Origin: Isoetes taiwanensis
Lineage: Eukaryota > Streptophyta > Lycopodiopsida > Isoetales > Isoetaceae
Assembly: GCA_021234155.1 (NCBI GenBank)
Contig: JAJEKV010000008.1
Location: 14,321,410-14,385,409 of the forward strand
DNA length: 64,000 nt
Direction: 5' to 3'
Shown: piece after piece, positions 1-10,804 of the stretch
Numbering within the stretch: the first letter of the stretch is position 1
Layout of the letters: each line of letters starts with the position of its first letter
Translations under genes and position numbers: made by a program
The notes under the pieces: model-generated
Told to the model about the DNA's origin: nothing
The model's input: only the letters and a program-made list of their open reading frames with translations
Database searches by the model: none

Positions 1-119
1 CCTCGGATAATCACATGCCTCTATGTGCTCATCAGACATCCATTGACGCAATGGGAGGTTGGAGGCTTCTTGGCATTCTCACGGTTGGTGCTTGGTATGA
101 GGTCGACACTTGTTAACTT

Positions 120-975
120 GGGATGCTTTTCGGACTAAGTTTATGCTATCTCAATGGACAGAGCTCTGCGGCAAAAGTCGGTCGACATTCCACGGATGCT
201 CCTTCACAATCAGTTGATGTGCTATTTGATTTGGTCCCCAAATTGCTAATGCACAACGCCTTGTGCATTCAAGTATATCAAAAGTCGGTTGATGTTGACA
301 TTGTTCCCCCCTCGGGCTGGTTGGCGGCCGCGATTCCTCGGAAGCATATGTGGTCCTGGGTCTGGAATAAATTGCTGCACCTCAAAGTTTCTATCTTATG
401 GTGGCAACTCCTTCACGATGTCTTTGCTTGGGTTAATATCTTTGGTTCATAAGTTTTGTCCCCAAGATTTTAGAACTCTGCCCATTGTGTAGGCGGCAAG
501 TTGAGAATCTCGAGCACTGCTTCTTTCTATGTGATCAAGTTCAGCCAGTTTGGTCATGGTTACTATCTCTCTTCCATGTGGCCTTGACTAGCCAGCAGGT
601 CCTTCTCGCCATTTATCCTTCCACTTGGAACAGCTTGCAGCAACATGCTTTCCACTTGGCTTCGGGCTGGTTGTTGTGGTCTGTTTGGAAAAGAAGGCGG
701 TTGTGTATCTTCAAAGGCTTATCAATTAGCATCGACCAACTTCTTCACGAGGCGCAAGACAGATTGGTGAAGGCATACCTATGTTCTCAGCTCGCTCCTG
801 AGAAAAAACGTTTGATTTTTGAGGAATATTTGGGTATCTTATCCTATGCATAAACAGGTGGCTGCACTCAGTGGATTATCTTTGTCTGCTGAGATTTCAT
901 TCCTGTCTCTGCATCTATGTGTGTACTTCTTCCGGAATATTGAATAACAGTTTGTCGTCCTTCAAAAAAAAAAAA
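120..975 (+). mobile_element. 3' end of an L1-like LINE (zf-RVT region, poly(A) tail)
   Basis: Two overlapping reading-frame pieces (about 300-450 and 460-850) give the C-terminal zinc-binding reverse-transcriptase domain (zf-RVT) found at the end of plant L1 polyproteins. Seen: WSWVWNKLLHLKVSILWW, then CRRQVENLEHCFFLCD, which supplies the C-x(n)-H-x(4)-C zinc ligands, then a tryptophan-rich stretch. A stop and a frame change separate the two pieces. A short 3' UTR follows and ends in an A-run at 964-975, taken as the retrotransposon poly(A) tail. The catalytic RT and endonuclease lie outside the window or were lost. It differs in sequence and tail type from the GC-rich LINE family found further along. 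Confidence 0.75.
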
Positions 976-2550
976 GAGGGACAGTTTGCACTTCCATGTT
1001 CCATCAAATGTCACCCCTCCAAGCTTTTTTATTTTATTTCTTTTAACACAAACCTTGTTTTTCGTGGAACATGCATAGCTTGTCACTCTAAAGTGATACA
1101 TATAGCTTACTACATTTTTGACAGAACTTGAGAAGAAACATTAGGGTATATAATCTCCAAAAGGATTAACAACTCCAATAACAGCTGTCCACAATATGAA
1201 AGAGAGGAAGACCCATTGTCTATGTCAATGCCTTAAAAATAATTTGAAATTATGTTATTGCCACAAATATTATTTATGTTTTTTGTGGATGAGCCATATT
1301 ACATGGGTGGCAAGTCGACACATAACTAGTAAGAAGCAGGACCAACGAAGCTATATGGCCATCTTCAACGCCTTAAATCCTTCATTTTATAGTAACTCAA
1401 ATGCTTCATATACAAATTTGCTTATTCCATCCTTCTTGCAAAGGCTCTTGCTTATACTTGTGCTAGCCTATTTCTTGTTTTGCTTAAATCACCAGAATCC
1501 TATGCTTTATTGCTACTTTTTTATCTTGTCCACTATAATGAGCACCTTTTCGATCCACACATTTTTTATGGCATCAAATTTGATAGACAAAAATGCAGAA
1601 CAATGGTTAAAGCTTAATGTCTTTCAGAAAGGATTTTATTGTGTCCACTATGATGAGCACTTTTTCTCAACCACAAATCACATTTCTATCCATGGCGAAA
1701 GTCCAACAGCGAAGTATCTCATAGAAGGTATAAATTATTCGTGCTTTTGTCCTTCACTAGTGCTGTTAGTATAAGGTTTGAGATCCACGAGCAAACTATA
1801 GCGATCACGAAGAAGAACACCGATATATTTATGCTTGCCTTTCCTGAAGCTATAGTTGATGTTAAGGAATACATAACCCTATTGGAGGTGATAGTACTAC
1901 TAATGACAGCACTTGTCAACATTTAATTCAACCTAATTTAAACCATCTAACTAATTTTGTATACCTAAAGCCCATCAAATATGTTGAATTGGGGTTCCCA
2001 AGATGAGAAAATTCACCCCTCAAAATACTCAATTTTTAGCAAGAATTCCAACTCAATCTTATAGGTCATTGCCTTCACAAACTGTTTTGTGTCTAATAGC
2101 CCTCATGAGATAGCACTGAGTGGACCTTAGCTTTATCCTTTGATGGAAAAGGGGCTGTCACAAAGAACTATAGAAATAAAAGGCACCACACTAACATTTT
2201 CATGATTGTCTTCATTAATGCTTGATCACTGGATTTTGGATAGGGGTTTTTGTGATAAGTCAATTCAACTAGCTATTTGTCTTCCACATGAACTCCAATA
2301 TGAAACGACAAAACAAAAAACATGTAAATACACCCTCAGTGCACCATATGGCACGTTCTTCCAGTTTGTTGTAGGCGGGGTCAACAAAATAATTGTGGAG
2401 CAATATTGTTTCTTTGGGATCCATGGTTGGGTGATCAACACGATTGGAAGACTGAAGCGCCCAGAACAATTTGCAATATCCAGAAGTAAAAAACAAAATC
2501 ATCATTTATATTCTTCAAGTTCGCGTAGCCCTAAGTAAGGCTGTGAATTT
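976..2550. other. AT-rich intergenic DNA, no supported gene
   Basis: No homology is recognised. Open frames here (for example 1196-1774) have no domain and a low-complexity composition. A short imperfect direct repeat is visible: the phrase TGTCCACTATNATGAGCAC occurs near 1529 and again near 1641. 2206-2538 is open on the plus strand but I cannot assign it. Confidence 0.5.
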
Positions 2551-2561
2551 TGTTATTGCAG

Positions 2562-3485
2562 TACTGTTTAAATCCTATTCATGTCTATGAGAAAGGAAGC
2601 TTGTCATGGGATGCAGCTCTAGAGATGGATCTAGCTTCCAAATCTGTGCATGCAAATGTATTTGATCCAGAGGCATGGCTTCTATAATTTCTTCGGTCTT
2701 TTCTGCCAAGAATTTTAGTGAGACTAGGCTGTTGAACTTTTAATCAATTGCAGAGAAGAAAAATCGATCCTGATGTATCATCTGCTCAGCATTAGTTCAA
2801 GATCCTTATTGCAAATGAATGTACATAATTAAATTATATACTAAAGGACACGCATTAGGTCTTAAGTCCTTACAACGTGTTATTGTCGTGGCAAAATATT
2901 CACGCATGCAGTCCATTTATCTTCTGCCGACCACTCCAACTGGATTATATAATATATGGTGTTTAAACCAGTAGTAGAAGAAGCAGATAATGATGTTGTT
3001 CTACAGTAATGATTCATAAACTGGTGTTGTGACAACTGGCTTGGAAAGATTTTGTTTGCTACTGCACTTTTTGTCACAAGCACAATGTGTTTGTAGTGTT
3101 TTTATTTTGCCACAAACTTTCAAGATATGCTGCAAAGGGAGTAATAGTTGGATCCAACGTATTTTACACTAGAATCTTAACTATTTCTTCGATGTTAAAT
3201 CAAATTTACCTTGTTAGATTGTAGAAGAAGCTAATCAACTTCTTAAAACTGGTGGTGCTTTGTCACTAATGGACATGAATCCATGTTCCTCAAACTTCAA
3301 AAGAATGGCCAACAATGCGTTTGCATTCACTGCAGTAAGTCTTGTGCTTGATTGAGGATTTACCTTGAAACTTAATTCTCACATCCACTTTGAAATTTAT
3401 TTAATTTGTTTAATGCAAATCACAAGACACAGAACCATATATTGATGATTATCAAACCTTCAAAATTGAAGTGGATAGATGAAGT
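2562..3485 (+). pseudogene. SAM-dependent methyltransferase-like gene remnant (three exon pieces)
   Basis: Exon-like pieces are at 2562-2657 (32 codons after an acceptor TTATTGCAG, ending at a GTATTT donor), 3218-3334 (39 codons, phase 0, donor GTAAGT) and about 3429-3485, ending in TGA. The middle piece reads EEANQLLKTGGALSLMDMNP, the post-motif-II LxPGGxLxLxDxNP segment of plastid-type class I methyltransferases. The last piece reads TEPYIDDYQTF, which follows it in that family. The first reads NPIHVYEKGSLSWDAALEMD and fits the upstream part less certainly. The exons carrying the glycine-rich SAM-binding motif I are not visible between 2658 and 3217, and the last acceptor is poor. I therefore call a gene fragment, not a working gene. 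Confidence 0.5.
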
Positions 3486-4282
3486 TTAGGTTGAGTTGAG
3501 GAAAGGAGCAAAGTGTATTGCTAGATCAAGGTAGAGGAAGATGAGTCCAATAGTAGGTCATGGGAAAGGCAGACATTATTATTGTTTATACAGGCTGTGT
3601 TAGGTATTATATGGGAGATGTGTGCCATTTTTAAATTGTTTTATAGATAACAAATATTGAATAGTCATTAGAAAGATGTATGTCATCAGGTTTGTTACTC
3701 TTTTAGTATCCAGATCACTCTTTCATATCATATTCTTACAATATGCACTAGTTTTGGATGAAAATGACGTCATAAAGCTAGTAATTTAGGAATAATTGAT
3801 TTTTGCAACAAGTGTTGCAATCCTTAATCTGTTCATTAAAGTAGGGGCAAAACTGTAAATACCCATATTATGCACCTTTCTTAATTGATTACAACTATAG
3901 ATGAGCAATACGATCTCATGAACTCAATGAATTTATATTAATAAAGCCTATATACATGATAGAATAATACATTTCAATCATCTCAATGTATAACAACTTC
4001 ACTAATAAAGACAAATACTATTGCTCTTGGGTGCCTTCATCATCTCAGTCATGTCATAGGTTGGAGTCCAAATAGACAATGAGCATCTTCTTGGGCTAAG
4101 AAAACGATAACCTGCATTCATAGCATTTACACGGCTCCACACAGTACAAACAAGACCCAACACAAAATAACGAAACAGAACCCGTGAAAACACACTCTCG
4201 ACTAGAGAGCAATCCCTAGTGTGCAGCTCCTTGTTTTTTGTCGCCCAAAGGGCAAACTCTAAGAGAGATGGGTTGATAGAAA
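3486..4282. other. Non-coding, AT-rich
   Basis: Nothing is recognised. 3840-4000 has a tract ending in AATAAAG that could be a transcript end or an LTR edge, but no partner copy was found. The minus-strand frame at 4002-4289 matches no family I know. Confidence 0.4.
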
Positions 4283-4932
4283 CATTCAAGAAAGTGTATA
4301 CAACAAACTTTAAATAGATGCCAAATATTCACAATTACATGCATAAATCAATTTTGGTTCCTCTATGCCATTTGCTGCTTGGATGGGACACCATATCTTC
4401 GAGAAAGAGACTACAACGTGTTTCCCTGAGATATTAAACTTGGGTAAACATAGATAAAAAGGTTCCATGCAAATGAAGGTTGTAAATCTGATCATTCTTT
4501 ACTCGACTTTATGCTTGTAAGGTGTTTCTGGTCAGTTTATTAAAATTGTGTTCTTGTAAACCATTATATGCAGTCTTGATTTAAGGAATTTAAAACTACC
4601 TTTCAGATGAAGGATGAGTACAGACTAACCGTGAACAACTGTTTTCAACAACTACTGAATTTAAGAGCAGGGAAAATATATACCGTCTGGATATAATGTG
4701 TGTGAGGAATCACAACAACTGGCCAATGGCCACATTTGCTGGATTAACAATCTTGTTTGACTGAAGATAAAACAAAAACTATTACTGTTTCTAGCATTTA
4801 ATATCACTCACAAACTGAAAGAAAATGTACTAAAATTATTAGGTAATGACATGGTGGATAGTTAAGATGAAGATTAGAATGTCTTCTTTACGTTGATGGT
4901 TTTTTTTTGTAATGGACCCCATAGCATAGAAT
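4283..4932. repeat. Duplicated segment, copy 1, left part
   Basis: This stretch aligns at high identity, same orientation, with 28085-28790. Shared landmarks are AAGAAAGTGTATACA, CTCTATGCCATTTGCTGCTT, CGACTTTATGCTTGTA and AATGGACCCCATAGCATAG. The alignment stops at 4932 where a LINE begins and resumes at about 9268. The left edge (4283 and 28085) lies just downstream of the LysM penultimate exon, so copy 1 lacks the final exon. Confidence 0.85.
4310..4412 (-). pseudogene. LysM exon, broken copy
   Basis: The exon corresponds to 28139-28235 of the intact-looking LysM gene (RRYGVSIPDIQAANG there). In this copy the TGG after the ACGTTG codons has become TAG, about 11 bases inside the domain (TCTGGGATTGA) are missing, and the exon-end G of GCAG|GTAATTG has become T, destroying the splice donor. 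The final exon is absent because the duplication starts inside the gene. All three changes argue that this copy makes no LysM protein. Confidence 0.75.
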
Positions 4933-5269
4933 AGAATAGAATAGAATAGAATAGGTTTTTAGCGCCCACGAGACCAATTGGCCTATGGGACCCAAACAAA
5001 AGAGAGCAAAGCAAGCATATTCGGCAGATTAAAAACCCCCACTCAAGGGTTTTCGAGGGAAAACCTTAGCAGTAATAAGCCACCGGGCACATCGCATAAT
5101 TGCATAAGACAGTTCAATACCGTCCCGTAGGGACATAAACGAAGTCCGTGCATCCATAACCTCTCGGAGGTATGACCCCAACAAACCCGACGCCGTAATA
5201 ATAAGCGATGCAACGGCCGTTCGTGCACTAGTAATGTCAACATATCGCCTCTGGATATGGGCAAATCCG

Positions 5270-6900
5270 GAAGGTGTCCGGAGGGCATGACATTCATCCT
5301 CAATCGCTACCGTGGCAACACCGCAAAGCCTTTGCTCTCGGCTTCACGAGCCCAACGCCTGTTTCAATGCGGAGGCGATGTGCCCGTCGCGAATGGAAGC
5401 TATAAGCCCGCGTTTCTTCATGGGTAGCCGGGTGTACAATGCTGGTGTGGGCCTCTTGTGAGCCTAGGATTGACGCCGCCGATAGTGTGCCAGCTTAACA
5501 ACATGCGCCGAGCCTCGTGATCCCACGCCTTTAAGGAAAGTAGCATCAAGGTATAGTTTTAGTGCCTCGCGATCTTTCTTTGTCGACTCGACGCGATCGC
5601 TTGCCCGCACACCCCAAATAAGTGAGAACCACCGAGCCCGCTTGTCTTTCCAAGCCAGGATTTCGTGCATTGGGGACCCATTGCCGCGGGCAAAAGCAAG
5701 GCGGGGCCCGTTGAAGGGTAAGAAGCCCGTCTCCTCGAGTAGGATCTGGTACGAACGTGGACTTCACCCCTGTGGCCCGCGTGCCAAGAAGGCCTTCTCG
5801 CGACCGCCGAGGTCATTCCAGTGTTGAGGGATATCACGGACCCCACACTTCCGCCCCATACAAAAGGGCCGCTCAACCAAGGCCCAAACAAATGTGATTG
5901 GTGACCCTGTGCATACAACTCTACCGTGGTGGTCGTTGTTCCGCATGGCATATAGTGCTTTCCAACCCGCAGCGAAGGGAAGCAACCCGATAGCCGTGAT
6001 CCCAATGGGTGGTAGTTGAGAACTCAATCCCCAAGTACTTGTAGGTCGGAGCCACCTCTACCTCTTGCCCCGGTAAGTGAATGGGAAGCCTTGGGCTGAC
6101 GGGATGATGCAACTAGCGGCACCCTAGTTTTGGCCAAGTTAACTCGCATGCCGCTGAATTGGCAAAAGTGTCAAGAGCATCCGGTGACGCTGCATGTCCT
6201 CCCGAGTATAGGCCATGAGGTTGACATCGTCAAGATATATGAGTTGCCGGATTGTGTGATGCATGATATGTGTGCCCGCACCTCCATGCTCGAGAGCCAA
6301 TCTTCCAACCGATCAATGTACAAAGCCAAAGAGTGTGGGGGAGAGGGGCAACCCCGACGCGACTCCGATGTTATCGGGTCACCGGTCGCGGCCGATGTGA
6401 TACAAACCGAAAGCATGCCTCAGATAACCCTATATAATGCGTGATTCCCGCGAAGTCCGGGGGTCCCCAGCTGCCGCAATCCGTCCCATAGCTTATTTGG
6501 GTAATCGTGGTCGAATGCCTTTGCAAAATCCCAAAAACAACAGCATGTGTTCCCGCCGGGCGATTCCCGCTATCTTCAATCAATGTGCGCAGAGTGAAGA
6601 TATGATCAATGGTGGAATGTCCGGGTTTAAAACCTGCCTGTGTAAGAGCTCGTGACCTCCGCTCCCTCCGCCCATATTGTCACCGATGCTCAAGGATGCC
6701 ACCAACAGCTTTTGCAAAAAGAGAGCTGACCATAATAGTACTGGGTAAGTTGGCCGGACATTGAGGGTCCCCCGCTTGTATATGGGCACTACTTACTAGT
6801 GGTCCATTGGCGAGGGAAGCCTTCTCGCAATGCTTTATTGAACAATGCCGCGAGAAACAGCACCGGAGGCCCCAGCCCATTTCGGTGAGCTCACCAAGAT
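5270..6900 (-). pseudogene. LINE copy 1 reverse transcriptase and C-terminal region
   Basis: Read on the minus strand, the motifs come in the expected order: HSTIDHIFTL (6591-6620), LYIDRLEDW (about 6300-6330), the catalytic YLDDVNL (about 6215-6238), then TYKYLGIEF (about 6010-6040). A conserved C-terminal AIEDECHAL (5281-5308) is the last protein motif before the 3' UTR. The YxDD box is intact, but stops and frameshifts separate the blocks. The TYKYLG and IEDE.H motifs are shared with the copies at 20.6, 44.7 and 59.8 kb and define the family. Confidence 0.7.
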
Positions 6901-7789
6901 GCCATCTAAATCGTTGCCTTCCCATTAGCTAGGGCGTCAGAGGGCCCATGATGACATCCCCCTCTCTCGGATAAACCAGAGCCATGCCTATCCAGGAGGG
7001 ACTGGTGCCCGCCCCAGCTGGTCATACATACCGTTGTGCAACTGCACTCCATTGCTCGAGGTGATATTCCCCGTATCGCGGTGTGCTTGCTCAAGACCCT
7101 TCTCCGTATCGTCCCGGGTGCCGGCCCGTGAGACCAACATCCTCAAGGTCGGCGCCTCGCGAGGTATCCGCCTTCTTGTTCTTGAGAAAGGAACGGTATT
7201 GGATCGACGGACGGGCTTAGAGATGGACTGACTTGCCGGAGGGTGCATTTGAGCCCCGACACTCATCATCAAACCCATCCGCTATGGGGAAGGTGGTGGT
7301 GCCCGAGGCTTGCCGTGAGCGCCTCTCCCAAAGCATCTTTTCTCGCAACCGCCGGGCGTGTGAGTCACCGGAGTGCATTGTTCTTGAAGTGTGGGGAGTT
7401 GCGCCAGCCCCGCCAGATCATGCTCAAGCAAGCTGGGCATAGGTCCCCGTGACGGCCGTCAGAGTCCGTGCCAAACCGGGGCACTCGGTGTTGAGGCAAG
7501 AGGGTGCACGGGAGCCTCCCACCGGAGATGCATGAACAGGGCCGGTGGTCCGAGTCTACTTCCTCGCCCCGAAAGTGTTCCGCCCCGATGGAAAAATGAG
7601 TAACCAGTGCACCTGTTCCTCACCCGCCAGATAATCCACCACACCGAGCCGCCCCCTTTGGTTCTCCCCTTGTCTACAAGTGCGCCCGCTTTAGAAGACG
7701 GCCATTGCCCCAACCCATTACAGATAACCAGGTCAAAGATACTACCCAAAGAATAAAGAATGCCCGCCATAGCTTAAATATGGCTGTCA

Positions 7790-8370
7790 TCCGATATCCT
7801 TGACCAAGCCACCAAGGGGTTCAACTGCAGAAGACGCCCCTGCCAGGGGCTCAAATTTTGAACCCCGCCTTCTACCCCGTGTGCGTGCATTAAAGTCGCC
7901 AAACAAAATAATCCTGCCTAACCGCTTATTTCGGCCAGATGTCATCATATAGATCGACATAAGGCTCCAATCGATCCACATCTGAATGAGTGTTATAAAA
8001 GTTGTTTCGGCGATGTGGAAAGTAGCATGCCGCTATGAGGAGAGGTCGCCACCGCCATGTCGCGCACGCCGCACCCATAAGTAGCGATTGTACCTGTCCG
8101 TTTTTTGCAACGAGACCGAAAGTGCCCTAAGGTTGCACCGGTAGTAGCAGTAACCCCGCCATGCCCTTGCCACCGCGGCACTCATTGAACAACGAGAAAT
8201 GCGCATAGCCCGAGGTTCAGTGGTCTACAGGTTCCGCGGTGATGCTCCCATGTTTCCATGAGGAAAATGAGATCCATATCCGTGCAATAGAGTTGAGACT
8301 CTCGCCTTTTCGCCGGGGAAGCCCCGACAGTTCAAAGACACCATCCGGAGGCACAGTTCCTATTTGTCGG
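7790..8370 (-). pseudogene. LINE copy 1 endonuclease (EEP) region
   Basis: Minus-strand pieces give the N-terminal part near 8290-8370 (LPRRKGESLNSIARIWISFS, then a WKHG segment equivalent to the METWE motif of LINE endonucleases) and the catalytic IILFGDFNAR at 7883-7912. GDFNA is the hallmark of the endonuclease/exonuclease/phosphatase fold, which nicks target DNA for target-primed reverse transcription. Frame changes between pieces show it is inactive. The region upstream (8400-9260) would be the 5' UTR or ORF1, but I find no recognisable domain. Confidence 0.65.
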
Positions 8371-9267
8371 CATTCGATGTGGACGCCTTCGATGATCTGC
8401 CCGGGCCAGTGTGGGGAGGGCAGTGTGCACCCGAAAGCAAAGCACACGGAGCGGGGGGAGCGAGGTGCGAGGGGGTAACGGGCTTAACAGTTAAAGAAGC
8501 AGCAACAGAGAGGCGCTACCGACAAAGCATTGCCTCGGGTAAACCCCAGCGCCGCCTGGAAAATGGCTTGCTCCCTGACAAGGTTCTCGCAGCCTCTATG
8601 ACTCCGACGCCCCTCGACTAGCGCCCGCAAGGACCTCTCGTTGCATCTGTGGGTGAGATCCTGAATAACATACGCAGCGCAGCCCTTCGCTGCCTACTGA
8701 CGCTAGATGGCCTTCCCTGTGACTGCATAAATCAAGCAATCGTGAAGGTGACAACACGCTGCATTCGGTGGCGCTTGGAGCCCCAGCGCCGCCGTAGCAA
8801 TGTGTACCGCAAATGAATGCCATTCGAGATAGGATCTCATCCTCACGCGCTTTGTAATATCTTCCCGCCTCTTCGGAGAGTCCACGCATCACCACATTAT
8901 GGCGCCGGGCTGCCCCGCCTCGCCAAGCCACCGAAGTCGAGGGGCAACATTAGCCGCCCCAAAGCAGGACCTTTGTTGGCTGGAGCGTGGGCTGCCTACA
9001 ACAGGGCGTGTGTGGTGTGCGAGATGGAGGAGGTGGCGGCGCGTGGCCCCGCCTTTGGCGCACTGTGGGTGTGGGGGCACGGCGCTTGGTCCCTCATGTT
9101 GCGCCTCTCGCCGCTCGAGTCGGAGCCTAGCTCCTGTTGGAATCTCCGCCGCTTGGCTAGCCATTTGTGTAATCAGCAGTGCTCATGGACTCGAAAGCAC
9201 TGAGGTCAGCCGCCTTTGCCGGGCAATGGTTGCCTTGAGCTCCTGGATCTCCCCGATCTTGTGTCTC

Positions 9268-9890
9268 AGAGAGGATATATACATTGATGAATCCAGAGTT
9301 TGTTACCGTACAGATAAGACATAGTACCAGTATATTGCTGACAATGGCATGGATTACACAACTTACCTTCCAAGCATGTGCAGGGAGCATGTTTGGCTTG
9401 GTTAAAACTGGAGAAAGCCCAATATCATGTTTTCGAATAGTTTATTTCTGTGCTCTAAAAGACCCCTTATGTGCATGCTCTAATAACCTATTTATAATTC
9501 TAATCTAAAACTGGTGCTGTCATTCAGTACAAAGATTCTATGATGCAACTTTAGATAAAAGCCTTGTCAAATATCACCCTGTGGATGTACACAGAGGCAA
9601 ATCCAGCAGGTTCAAGCCTCCATGCAACCTGCAACTTATGTATATATCAGTCACTAAAAGGAATAAAACAAAGATGTCACTAGGAAAAGGAAGGATATAA
9701 GGCCTAGGAAAGGAGCATGGATATGGCTATGCTATAAATCTAAGAAATAATTAATGTAGCAAAGCTTGATCCTTCCATATGTATTAAATCAAATGTAAAA
9801 GTATATCATTTAAAAGAAAAATAACCTTTCTTGATGCTTCTTTGCTGGTCAGATATAATTCAAGGTTAGCTTGCCTCACAAAGATGTCTA
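9268..9890. repeat. Duplicated segment, copy 1, right part (with inversion)
   Basis: The sequence resumes the alignment to 28800-29388: TTACCGTACAGATAAGACAT, then TCACTAAAAGGAA and TTCTTTGCTGGT. The block from about 9362 to 9620 is inverted relative to 28886-29117. For example, GGCAAATCCAGCAGGTTCAAG is on the plus strand here but on the minus strand in copy 2. Homology ends near 9890/29388. Confidence 0.75.
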
Positions 9891-10804
9891 TGGTGTGTGC
9901 ATAGTTGTTCAAGATCTGCTATTCCTTGGAGATGTTAACTAAAACAACTTGTAGAGATAATACACTTGAAAGATGGCAAGAATAACCCAAAATCATGAAT
10001 CTGTTCTAAGGTCTCAGAGTGGTATATGAATACTTTCTAGCTTACACAGTGCAGTCTCTACACGAAATTCTGGCAACTTATGAATACTGCAGCCAACAAT
10101 ACAGAGTAAGAGCAAGTTAGCTAAAATTACCATGTGTACCACATGAAGATGGGATCTTCTTCAGTGCTCTGCACTTTTCTAACTCAGTTCTTTTCAGTTC
10201 AGGTAGCGCATTTGGTCCTTGCTTGGCAACTTAATACCACAGTTTTAGATCTAAAGAATAGCAAGTTTGCTCAAAGCATTATGCATCTGCCCTTATAGAC
10301 CATATACTAAAAGCATAGGATTCCATGAATCCATGTGTATCTCTTGAAAGAGTTGGATGCATCATTTGGAATCCCTTGATGAGCATAAGCTGCAAGCGTA
10401 GATGTGGTATCTGCTCGAAAATATGGTAGAAACTCCAACCATGCAGCCACAGCATGGAGGTTTGACCAATCCAGGGAAGAGTCAAACAATGGCCAAAACT
10501 ATGTTTGATGACCTGATGAATCAGAAGACCTTCTAAAAAGTAGGAATAAAAAACCCATCAAACATTTGTAACTGGCTGCTGGGTGTAAATTTGGTAGTGG
10601 CACCCCAAAATGCACGAAAGTACCAAGCACCTAAACTTCGAGCAATCATAATTAATTACGGATGAACTCAGTTGCCTCGTTTCTGGCGCGCCCTTTTCTT
10701 CTTTCTCTAATTTGATCCCTTGTTTTGAGTCCCCTGTTTCCTTACCTTTTGCTACGTCAATTGAGCAATTACGTCATGTAATTCTCTGATTCGGTTGTTT
10801 GACA
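9891..10804. other. Non-coding; upstream region of the 10.8 kb gene
   Basis: No recognisable coding sequence. The last 120 bases before 10805 hold a pyrimidine-rich stretch (TTTTCTTCTTTCTC) and two ACGTCA-type motifs (GCTACGTCAATTG, TTACGTCATG) of the bZIP-binding kind, plausibly the old promoter of the following gene. Confidence 0.35.

Larger units (their letters stand above)
4933..9267 (-). mobile_element. GC-rich non-LTR retrotransposon (LINE copy 1), decayed
   Basis: The element sits in the minus orientation. Its 3' end is at 4933, where a (TATTC)n tail follows a conserved terminal block (minus strand: GGTCTCGTGGGCGCTAAAAA, at about 4950-4972). Its 5' end is placed near 9267 because the interrupted duplication resumes there. 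Length is about 4.3 kb. It carries, in minus-strand order, an apurinic-type endonuclease region, a reverse transcriptase and a C-terminal zinc-knuckle-like region. All are broken by many short indels. It is far more GC-rich than its flanks, which marks it as a foreign insertion. Two more long copies (20583-22566, 44660-47700) and at least three fragments lie in the window. Confidence 0.85.

Noticed and set aside
1196-1774. 192-codon plus-strand open frame
   Set aside because: No domain, AT-rich composition and no splice or homology support; likely chance.
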